Positions 1-9,019 of a stretch of 64,000 nucleotides of DNA are shown piece after piece (positions within the stretch are counted from its first letter, which is position 1; the number at the start of each line of letters is the position of its first letter). This stretch comes from Micromussa lordhowensis (taxonomy: Eukaryota; Cnidaria; Anthozoa; Scleractinia; Lobophylliidae), in assembly GCA_964020085.1 (NCBI GenBank), contig OZ026607.1, forward strand, positions 12,139,282 to 12,203,281, given 5' to 3'. The position numbers and the translations under genes were made by a program. A model generated the notes under the pieces. That model did not search any database. It was not told the DNA's origin and saw only the letters and a program-made list of their open reading frames with translations.

Positions 1-68
1 AAACTTCTAATTTGTTTCTGTGATACTTTAAATTCATCTGCTCACTTTTGTTTTCTTACAATTTTCAG

Positions 69-3000
69 CCGTGTTTTCATCAAAATCTTATTTCAAGAGC
101 TAGCGGAGTTCATGGGTCTTCCTAAACTCAATGAACGGCTCAAAGATCCGTAAGTAAAAAACTCCTTCTTAGATCTTTATTTTAATTCTTCCCACTAAGA
201 TAGTCTGTGAAGATTTAAGATATGAGAAACACGAAACAAATTTTACTACTTGTAATTTTACCACTTTTAATCAATTAAAGATGGAAGAAGTTATGCCGAA
301 ACATGTCTTTCAAAAGTTGTTTGTGATTCTTTAATGTTTAAGTCTGTGAAGAGCTTCACTGAAAATGCCCCCAGGCTCGTCTGCTTTCACTTATTCAAAT
401 TTGACATTGAACTAGGCACTATCAGTACTGTTTACGGCGTCTATATTTTTAACTTGGAAAGAAAAACCTCTGTGAGGCAATTTATAAGGTTCGAGTCTGT
501 TGTACTTGCTCAGTCGTTTTGGTAAGGAATGCGGGGTCTGTGAAAAATATCGGCTCCTGATATCCAGCGCTAATTCAATCTTTTTGTGTCTCTTGTGTAT
601 AACAAATGTTTTCTCATTTACATTGCTCTTCAGATTCTTAGCAGAGTATTTTGAGGGGATTTTCCCGCGAGATAACCCACGAAATACTCGGTTTTCCATC
701 AACTTCTTCACCTCTATTGGACTGGGCGGTGTCACGTATGTATCAACTTACATTTAAATAACTCGATATAGCTAGAGGGTATTCCTATCAGACTTTGTTC
801 TGCCCCCCTCCCCCCCCCCCCCCCAGGTCAATGGTGTTTACAGTTTTAGACTTTATTCACCCGGTAGGTTAGCGGTATTTATATAACCCAGTATTTAAAG
901 GGAGTTTATTTTAGACTTTGTTCATTATCGGTGTTTTGTTATGTCCAGTAGCTAGTAGTATTAAAATAAGCTTGCTGATTTCCCAGGGAGATGGTAATGT
1001 AGGGATGAAGTGTTACAGAGAGGCAAATGAAAATTAAAAAAAAACCAGATAATGTCCGAAATTTGACTATAAAAAATTGCGATAAAATTGAAGTTTAAAA
1101 CCATCTTGGATAAAAGTTAAAAAATGCGACGACGTTTCGACGTTCGCTTAACGTCATTATCAAGTCAATAATGAGTGAAATGAGAACGAATATAAATGTT
1201 AAAGAATTCCTAGGAGACACGAATAAAAACTGAAAATATGTAATGATAATAAAATATTCGCACGAAAAGTCACGTAAAGAGTTATGGCGCGAATAGAGTC
1301 TTTCTGAGTATTTAACTGGGGGTTCAATTCCTTAATGAATAACATCTCAAAAATAAGACAATCAAATTTTGATCTGCATTTCTTAAGAACAGAAAATTGC
1401 TTGTCAACCAAATCATTCCTCGAAAGACCGTGTTGCTCAAGATGCCTCCCGATTGCAGAGTATTTGTGTTCATTAATGCGCTGGTGTAAGTGTCGGACGG
1501 TGTACCCGACATAATCTGCGTCGCACAGATCACATTCAAATTTGAAGACCGAGCATTGATTGTTGACAATAGGGGGCTTCTTCTCTTTTAGAGCAAGAAT
1601 TTGGCCAATCTTCTTGGTCTGAAAGACGGGTTTAATTTGCCATCGATGCAGCAAAGAATACAACTGATGACAGCCCTACCATCATGGTTCCACTACCTTT
1701 CAAAGATCAGCAATCAGCTAACTCCGTTAAGAAACAAATGCAAATTTTGAGCGCCAACATTGGTGTCCAAATTAAACCCTGTCTGTTAGTACAGTTGAAT
1801 CCCGCTATTTCGAAGTCCAAGGGGAAAATTGAAGTAAAAATTTGAACAACGACTTGTATTTTAATATCAATTTAACACGTAATTAGCATGATGGAAGGTG
1901 TGTTGTATTGACCAAGGGTCGGAAGTGAACACCGGAGAGGGAATAGTCAAGGACGAAGTTCATTCCATGTGCAGTAAAAGATAAAAGTGCAACGAGCAGT
2001 CCAGCTTTGTTCAAGCGCGGTGTGCCCTCGTGATGTTTGTTTTTCATCGCCCTACATATTTAAGTGTCCTGTAGCTGAGTTCTTGCTCCCATAATTCCTT
2101 TCGACAATTTCTAGTTTTGTACTCGCGTAATAGACTACCAGTAGTCCGTCTTTCGCTTAGTCCGCGCGGAGCATCACCGTGAATAAACCGCGAGGAAAAA
2201 CTGGCCCAGGATTTGACGGATTTTATTTTGTCGCGGTTTTCTTTCGCGTCCCGCGCGACGGACCAAGCGAAAGATGGGCTACCTGCAGTCTAGTCGCATA
2301 GCTGCAAATGCCCTTCTTTTAACTTTTTGGGGGATTACATTTTTTTCCAACAACATTTTAATTTTTTTCCCAGAAACGAACAAAGGTCGCCATTTGTAGA
2401 ACTGGGAATCACTATATAATTGAAATTTATTGACAACCCTACTAAAGCAATTTTATTGCTCTCGTTTTCTCTGGGGTGAAAGTTGATTCGGCCTACAGTT
2501 CCATCAGTCACGAATGCCGTTCTCTTATTGGCTACGCTACTCAATGTCTAATCTGTTGTAGATGTGCGCTTGTTAACAAACTGCATGGCGGCGGCTTCTT
2601 TGCGTGTTCGATTTGCCTGTAAAGAGGGTTTAGATAAAGTTTTGAACGAATAGTAGATATGTAGTAAAACAGTTCGATTATTCCCTCTTTCTATTTCTCT
2701 GCGTGATAGTTGACTTGGACTGCTCCCTCGTCAACTTTCATTCACGCGATAGAAATCTCGAGGTCCTATTCTAATGGAATAAGAGAAATTTCAGGCTCAT
2801 TATTAATTTGCAACAAATTTAATGTGCAGTGATTGGAGGTTCTCTATAGCTTTTTGCAGTAGAACCTTAGTATAATTCTACTAACTTTATCTATAAATAT
2901 AACAGAAATTGAGTTCTGTTTTATTTACTGCTGTTAATTAGGATTGTCTTGAATCTGGATTTCAAGACAAGACGAAAAGTCAGCAACGTTTGGTCTAGGA

Positions 3001-4401
3001 ATATATTTGTCAATTTTTGTTATTTAATTTATTACCTTCTGGACATGTAATTACGTTACCAGGCTAGCAAACAGTTGATTTTCTTCACTGTCGTCATTTG
3101 GATCGTCAAGTAACGCTTGTCATCAAGTACAGATGGAAATTCACTTGCTTTTTGTTTCAGGGATGAACTAAGAGAGCATCTGAAAAACGCTCCAAAAATG
3201 ATCATGTCACAGAAGAGGGCTGGGGCAAGTGACGGTGACTCGGATTCTTCCAATGACAGCAGCAGCAGTGAAGGTTTGCGCTCCCCCCCCCCCCCCCAAA
3301 AAAAAAAAAAAATAGTTAAGCCCTTAGCGATGTGATTTTTTTTCTTGTTTCGGTTTTTGTTTGGTTGTGAGCTACAATATTGTATTCGTTTCATTATAGA
3401 TAGTTCAAGTTCCGAAGAATCTTCCTCGGAATCGGAGTCTTCCGAAGAGTCGTCGGACGATGATCGGAAGAAACGGTCAGTGAATGTACACATACTGATG
3501 CCACCCGTTCGTTTGTTACCCAAAAATTTACACAAAACCGCCAAACAGTGATTAATGAGATAAGCAGAGAGATTTAGTGTCGCTTGAAACGTGACCGAGA
3601 TATTGGCAGAAGGGCCGTGTTAAGCGACCTCAAAACAGCCTTCACGTGTACTCCCGCCTTAACAACTTTGGCCTTTGGCTTATTGTAAACCTGCTTTATC
3701 ATCTCGCAGTAGAAAGAAAAATTGCCAAAAGAGGGGAAAACAAAGATATAACGGCCAAAAGAAGAGAACACAATGACTAAGGGGTTCAAAATTTGATCAG
3801 AATGGCATTTTTGATATCTTGACCGGAACTTTCCATAATCCGGCACTGTTATAACCCAGTTTGTGGACTTTGTCAGATAATAATTGTTTTCTTTAGCATT
3901 ACATTTAGCACGCAATGTTTATTATGAGTTGATGTATTGTTCTCTGTAACGTCACGAGTCACGTGACAGCTGTACAATGAAAATTTGTCACGTACTGAGT
4001 TAAGGCAATTTTAGGCATAGGGCAATGAAATACAATAGGGTTTAGTGACTCAAGAATATAACCGCAGTATTGTTGTAATTAAATTCGATGGAATGTAAAA
4101 GCTATTAGTGTAAGAGCTTCAACTCGGAACGGAATAGATATCGAGAGTGTAAAGGGAATAAAGGCATTTAACGAAAGATGCAGTCCTCTGTTGATTGGCA
4201 GAACAAGCACCGTGAGATATTCTGGGTATTCTCGAACAGACTTCATTGTAAAACGTCACAGATAAGTACATAGCCCGTGGAGTGATGGAGTCTTTTAATG
4301 GGAGTTTTCTTTTCCTTCTTCATGTTTCTAGGCACAAAAAGAAGCAAGCAGCTAGCAAGAGGAAAGAGAAAGACACTAGAAAGCACAAGAAAAGGCGATG
4401 A
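69..4401 (+). CDS. CWC22: Pre-mRNA-splicing factor CWC22, C-terminal part (last five coding exons)
   Basis: Coding exons by GT-AG boundaries and phase: 69-149, 634-735, 3161-3273, 3400-3475, 4332-4401 (TGA). The start lies left of the window. CWC22 (nucampholin) acts in the nucleus in the spliceosome, where it binds eIF4A3 and helps deposit the exon junction complex. Seen here is the end of the MA3 region: exon 1 has [20 protein letters not shown], exon 2 has [20 protein letters not shown], exon 3 has [14 protein letters not shown]. Exons 3-4 encode an acidic Ser/Asp/Glu tract, and exon 5 a Lys/Arg tail ending in KHKKRR. The tail after the MA3 end is only about 80 residues, far shorter than the long RS-rich tail I recall for vertebrate CWC22. 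Intron 2 (736-3160) carries a retroelement fragment and two repeats. An AATAAA lies 12 bases after the stop (4414-4419). Identity is very likely; the exact tail is less sure because alternative 3' exons are possible. Confidence 0.93.
803..824. repeat. Poly(C) tract in CWC22 intron 2
   Basis: A run of about 22 bases is all C except one T. A second C run followed by an A run lies just inside intron 3 (about 3283-3312). Both are likely to be unreliable in assembly. Confidence 0.8.
1120..1790 (-). mobile_element. Penelope-like retroelement fragment with GIY-YIG domain and an internal inversion
   Basis: The minus strand of 1199-1660 encodes a typical Penelope-like GIY-YIG endonuclease segment: [20 protein letters not shown], then [16 protein letters not shown] and [20 protein letters not shown]. 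The residues normally just upstream, [20 protein letters not shown] followed by NIGVQIKP, are encoded on the opposite (+) strand at 1642-1789. The element is therefore 5'-truncated and its 5' part is inverted. The reverse transcriptase domain is absent. Downstream of the GIY-YIG part (1125-1170) is a hammerhead-like sequence expected near Penelope-like ends. It is non-functional as a protein gene and sits in CWC22 intron 2, antisense to that gene. Confidence 0.85.
1125..1170 (-). ncRNA. Degenerate hammerhead-ribozyme-like motif of the Penelope-like element
   Basis: On the minus strand a TTGATAATGACG block and a CGTCGAAACGTC block are separated by a short loop and can pair as stem II. This resembles the CUGAUGA...GAAA core described for Penelope-like elements, but the first core base and the conserved G of CUGAUGA are changed, so catalysis is unlikely. 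It lies 3' of the GIY-YIG remnant, as expected. Confidence 0.4.
2131..2295. mobile_element. Terminal-inverted-repeat element (family M1), copy 1
   Basis: Left end TAGACTACCAGTAGTCCGTC continuing into TTTCGCTTAGTCCG. The right end, read in reverse complement, has GACTGCAGGTAGCCCATCTT then TCGCTTGGTCCG. There is no coding capacity. Related copies lie at 4861-5010 and 23325-23512, so this is a short non-autonomous DNA element family. Confidence 0.65.
2508..2790. repeat. Dispersed repeat family R1, copy 1 (CWC22 intron 2)
   Basis: It shares a run of blocks in the same order with 32461-32735, including TTGGCTACGCTACTCA, CTTGTTAACAAA, GATAGTTGACT/GATAGTCTGCG and CGCGATAGAAATCT. No coding region or clear terminal repeats were seen. 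It is likely a non-autonomous element. Confidence 0.6.
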
Positions 4402-4413
4402 ACTTGGAATTGA

Positions 4414-4419
4414 AATAAA
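4414..4419 (+). terminator. Poly(A) signal candidate for CWC22
   Basis: AATAAA lies 12 bases after the CWC22 stop codon. It is the first canonical signal after the gene, but such a short 3' UTR is unusual, so a later site may be used. Confidence 0.4.
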
Positions 4420-4860
4420 AAATGATTACTTTGCAAGTTTGCCATCAAGAGCTGATAGTGTTACTACAAAGCTGTGTAACACAGACGTACCCCTTTTCAG
4501 CTCATTGTCATTTACCTTGTTGATCAAGAAAATGATTGTTAAAAAGTTCCAAGAAAGGACACTGTAAAAACGAATGGAAATGTTATAGAGCGAGGGAATA
4601 GCACTAGAAAGAAGGCACAGTATCCCTTCGTTTTCCGTCATCGTTGTCTAAGTTCGAAGACCGCGGCGATCACGGAAATAGAGGCAAAGTATTGACTCCG
4701 TGACTTGCCGCACGACTGTCAGGGTTGGGAGGCGGGAGGAACCAGCCGTGAAAATCACATTTCAGTTATACACTTTAAAATCATCTGTAGTTTTTTTTAG
4801 ATTTGTACATAAAAGTGTTTATTCCTCTATTTTTGTTTTTGTTGTTGTTTCGATAGTGGT

Positions 4861-5010
4861 TAGACTACGAGTATAGTCCCTCTGCCGCTTAGTTCGTCGA
4901 GTGTGACGGTAAAAAAATGGACGCGCGAACTCCTGGGGTGGAGAACCTTTCGCGCGCCTCTCGCCTGCAGGATTCCTTTCGCGTCACGGAAGAGGCACCA
5001 CTCCTAGTCG
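4861..5010. mobile_element. Terminal-inverted-repeat element (family M1), copy 2
   Basis: It starts TAGACTACGAGTATAGTCCC followed by TCTGCCGCTTAGTTCGTCG. It has the GAACTCCTGGGG core seen in copy 3 (ATCCTGGGGG) and ends CACTCCTAGTC. It is non-coding. Confidence 0.6.
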
Positions 5011-7053
5011 GGCCTGTTATACATCACGACTTTCCATACGCAGTAGAACAGTCCAGATTGTTTGCTTAAAATCCTTTAAAAAAGCTACATGCGACAGTGA
5101 AAAACTTGGCCTACTCTTCAACTCTAAAAACTTAACAGCTTTAGTTCAACACAGCGTTTGCTACGTTTCCAGTGAAGCACAACACCAGTTTAATACATTG
5201 CATAATCTAGCCGAATAACAAGTGACAGTAATGTATCAGTTAAATCGTTCAATGGTTCATCTAGCATGCAAACAGGCCTCCGGTGAGCCCTGTCCCGCCC
5301 CGAGCGCTTCGCTCCCCGAGTTATTCAGTTTCGCGCTCGCCGAATATTTTTTTTCGTCCTCGCCGGGACCCTGTTCGTAGGTTCATCCGGTCCATAGAGC
5401 AACAAATAAATTGTTGTAACAAAGAAAGAAGGTGTAAATAATACCAATGCTTAAAAAGCTCGCCTACATTGCATACCAAATTTAAAATCTTTGCATTCAA
5501 GATTTCTTCTCTAAGATCTCCAACATTTGTATCGATTTGTAACTGGCGAGACACCCTTTGTAACTGGCGAAGATATGAGTTACATGGAAACATGTTCTAG
5601 AAATTAAAACCGATCGCGATCTTTGTAAAATCGTGATTTATTTGCTGCTCTCTCAACCGGATAGACAATGATATACAGCTGTTTCGACAAAGGTTGTCCC
5701 ACAAAACGTAAGCACACGCCACAATGCCGATTGATAGTGATAGTTTATCGTTACTTGATTTAGGTTCACGGCGTTTCAGCAAGAAGGAAAGGGAAGCACG
5801 AGTACACGTGATTGTGCTGTTTTCTTCTATCACGCTGAAACATCTTGCACCTTTAATCAAGACACCTTAAACCACCATTACCCATAATACCTTTCGACAT
5901 TGTCGCGTACACTTGTACGCTTTTGTGGGATAACCTTTCTCAAAACAGCTGTATTTGATTTGGGAGGAGCGTACACCGCACTTGAGAGAATGGCGGAAAC
6001 CGAGCCTAGTAGATTGGGCGGTTGCCAATTAAAGAGAACCACGCAAAAGAAACACGTGTGCATTGGACAAGTCGAAAAAAAAATTGCACGACCCGACATT
6101 GAGAAAAAGAAAGTTCTTACTTAAAAAACTTCTGCGCCATACCTCTCAACGATATCATAGTCCATTCACATGTTCACGTGCAAGTCTGCATCAGAACCTG
6201 TCTTGTTGATCCAATTCCAAAGGACTATGCACGCAAACGTGTTCACTTGATCGAATTGCAGCATGCAGCTAGCCACGCGATGATCGAATTCCAGTCTACA
6301 ACGTGAAAACTTGGTCACATGGCCACGATATATCAATATTCTAACACGGCTCCGAGAAAGTTCTATCTTCGGTGGCTTTTTGGGAATTGAGGGACAAAAG
6401 AAAATTAAAACATTTGCAATTTTGTCCTGAAAGCCTCGAAACCATGTTGGAATATTGATCGAGAAACGTGTTCAATCGAAAGAGTTCCGCCCACACACGT
6501 GTTGTTATGTTTACGTGACGTGAATCCCTCACGCAACCACAAGGGAGGGAGTGAGAAGGAAGCCTGGGAACGAGGTTGTCCAGCCCCACCCCTTCCCCAC
6601 TGAGGTACATGTCATGACCTGTAATAGCCGCCATCTAGGCCATTTAAAAAATAAATTGCTTACAAAAGAGGGCGAATGACAAGTGTTCCGCGTTCCATTT
6701 TATGAAACTGAATTTTTTTTAGCTTAACTAATTGGTTAGTACGCGATTTTAGACGGAAGCTTCTGGTTCTCTGGTTGCTTTCACTAGATCAATATCCTCA
6801 ATAGATGTGGGAAAACATTTCTCAATAACAATTTCTAGAGAACTGAAATTTGCATACGGAAATTTACATCCATCATTGTTTGGCGACAAGTTTCGTGCTG
6901 AGCGCTATTGTAGAAGTTTGTTTCTGTTATGGCACGCGTTTGACATTTTATGTTGCAAACGAAGCTTAGAAAAGATAAACACAGTTCAGAAGAGTTTACA
7001 AACTAAGTATTGAAGCAAACTACCAAATCACGTATCATATTTTTCAAGGTCAT

Positions 7054-7059
7054 TTTATT
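7054..7059 (-). terminator. Poly(A) signal candidate for the Spot14-like gene
   Basis: AATAAA on the minus strand, about 315 bases after the stop codon at 7375. Confidence 0.4.
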
Positions 7060-7374
7060 TTAACAGCACATCGACATATTTCAAAATTGTCATGGCATGA
7101 TAATTAAATTGCTACATATAAATTTTAGTATGAGACGCTACTCTTAATAGAATATTAACGAATGAATACTTTTAAGGAACAGAAATATTTACAGACCGGT
7201 TACTTTTTTTATATTAAAGTATTTAGTTAGCTGTTTGCAAACTTCCAAACATTTTAAGCATTACAAATAAGTGCCAAGAAAACTGACACAATAAGTTCAC
7301 TCTAGGCCGCCGAGCTTCACAAACCGCCGCACCGTATTGTTGTACAATTTGTACATTAACATTCAAGTTCAAAA

Positions 7375-8121
7375 TTAAGCACATCGCACCTCTTCTTCAT
7401 ACCGAGCAGTGAGATTGCGAGCCATAGCCGTGTACTCCAAAAATGTTTGAATCAACTCCGACAACTTTTGCTGCAGTTTAGGATCTGGAAGCTCGAAGTT
7501 CCTGGACCCTGATAACAGTTCCGTTCTAAGTTTCTTCAGCAAAATAAACACATCGTACAAGGTTTTGATTCCTTCGTCGAATTGAGGCATTTGCTCGCTC
7601 ACGCTATGGTCGCGGAGAAGACAGGGAAACAGCACCGCCTTTTCCAAGGATTCTACTTCGTCAGCAAACTTCTTCAGAGCTCCGAGCAGGCAGTTTTCAG
7701 AGTGAAACATTGTTTCGCTTTCAAAGTCTTGGAAAGAAGGCAGCACATGATTTGGGCTAAGATTTTGTGTTGAATTCCTGATGTATCTTGCTAGCAAAGC
7801 GAGCTGATTTAAGCGATGGCAGGAATCTTGTATTTCCCGTTCTAACGGGACATCGTTCGCTTCGTTTTCGGACGATGCTCCATGCCCAAGTGACAGCTTA
7901 ATTCCTAACGCCTTGACCATGAAATAGAAGGCTCTCATATTCATGTTGTTTTGCAGATACGAGTCTGTAGCACTCGCCGGCATCAAATCCTTTACGGGCA
8001 AGTCTATCAACTTCATAGGTATCAACACTGTGTTATCCATTAGATCGACCGTCTTCAAGAACTGCTCCAGAACAGCAACGAACGAGTTCTCAACGGATTT
8101 AAAACGCCACAAAGATTCCAT
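7375..8121 (-). CDS. Spot14/MID1IP1-like protein with two tandem Spot14 domains
   Basis: A single-exon gene of 248 residues. The N-terminal part matches the Spot14 (THRSP)/MID1IP1 pattern: residues 13-43 include FLKTVDLMDNTVLIPMKLID then LPV, like the vertebrate segment with MDQTV and LLRDVPL. Helical stretches follow at 59-80 and 91-115. The same layout recurs at 141-243: KKFADEVESLEKAVLFPCLL then RDHSV, a helix at 184-204, and a C-terminal helix with LSELIQTFLEYTAMARNLTA. The protein thus looks like two full Spot14 domains; vertebrate paralogues have one. Known members act in the cytosol and nucleus: MID1IP1 promotes acetyl-CoA carboxylase polymerisation, Spot14 modulates lipogenesis, and the fold forms helical dimers. 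A fused pair could form an intramolecular dimer (inference). The ATG at 8121 is the first in frame and begins just before domain 1. No signal peptide or membrane helix is seen. Confidence 0.8.
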   Translation of the reverse strand: MESLWRFKSVENSFVAVLEQFLKTVDLMDNTVLIPMKLIDLPVKDLMPASATDSYLQNNMNMRAFYFMVKALGIKLSLGHGASSENEANDVPLEREIQDSCHRLNQLALLARYIRNSTQNLSPNHVLPSFQDFESETMFHSENCLLGALKKFADEVESLEKAVLFPCLLRDHSVSEQMPQFDEGIKTLYDVFILLKKLRTELLSGSRNFELPDPKLQQKLSELIQTFLEYTAMARNLTARYEEEVRCA

Positions 8122-8885
8122 TTGTCTTCCTCGTTTGCTGAACGCTTGTGAATCGTTGGCAGGTGCAAATGGTAGGATTTCGAACTGTTTACGTCTCTAA
8201 AGTCGAGTATTTCAGGTCGGGAACTACGTCCTTTGCTTCGTTGGAATCAAACGGCAGTCAGAAATACTGAACTAATGAATTGTAAGTCGACAGCACTGTT
8301 CTTATCGAGGGATGTTTCTTTGTTTTTATTCTCGAACGTGACATCGTGTTTTTCCGCGTGTCGATATTGTCGTATGACAGCCTCTGTTCACGTGCTCCAC
8401 TCATGGAGCTTCCGTGGTTCATTTGTATTCAAAACATAAAGTCGCCTGATTTACGTTGTTTTCGGTCGTTTCTCCTTCTAAACTCTTGTGCTTTCTAAAA
8501 ATAGTAAATACAGAATTTCTGAGGGATTTGACGGTGGAAAATGGCTTTCTAGCCGTCAATTCTTCGGTGTTTATTTCGATATTTGCCTGCACGTAAAGTT
8601 GCGTGATTGAAGCTGATACGGCTTCTCAATTCTGATTGGTTCATACAACAATATTAGAGGGCGTGTACAAGGCGTGAGGGTGGCGTGTTCTGTCACGCTT
8701 TATCCAGTTTATCGTACCCAGGTTTTCCTCAGTAAGAAAACTGAGATTAATAATTTTTTGCCAGTTATGCAATCGCCTTAACATTTTCAGACTGAAGATT
8801 AAGGTAGCTTTTAGGAATTAACTTCCATCATGGACTCAAACCTCCAGTATATTCAGTACAGTACTTTGCACTGCTTAGAATTGTT

Positions 8886-9019
8886 AAAGAAACTGAACTT
8901 AGGAAGGCTGACCGTACGTTTGGGGTAAACTGTTTTATATATTTTTATATTTTTTTTGGACAACATATAAAACAGTTAACCCGAACCGTACGATCAGCCT
9001 TTCTAAGTTCAGTTTCTTT
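8886..9019. repeat. Long hairpin-forming inverted repeat
   Basis: A left arm at 8886-8940 (starts AAAGAAACTGAACTTAGGAA) is the near-perfect reverse complement of a right arm at 8964-9019 (ends AAGTTCAGTTTCTTT), with a spacer of about 23 bases. The arms are about 54 bases with few mismatches and include CGTACG sites. No flanking coding sequence explains it. It is likely a recent non-autonomous element or a fold-back. Confidence 0.75.

Larger units (their letters stand above)
4402..7374. other. Intergenic region between CWC22 and the Spot14-like gene
   Basis: It holds family M1 copy 2 (4861-5010) and, near 6540-6580, a fragment of a repeat with GCCTGGGAACGAGGTTG that recurs at 22126-22194. Open frames at 5321-5593, 5597-5860 and 6341-6634 resemble no family I know and lack splice or start context. 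The 3' UTR of the gene at 7375-8121 probably occupies about 7040-7374. Confidence 0.6.

Noticed and set aside
3056..3544. 162-codon minus frame rich in Ser and Asp
   Set aside because: Antisense of CWC22 exons 3-4 and the poly(C)/poly(A) tract; acidic repeats on one strand give Ser-rich frames on the other.
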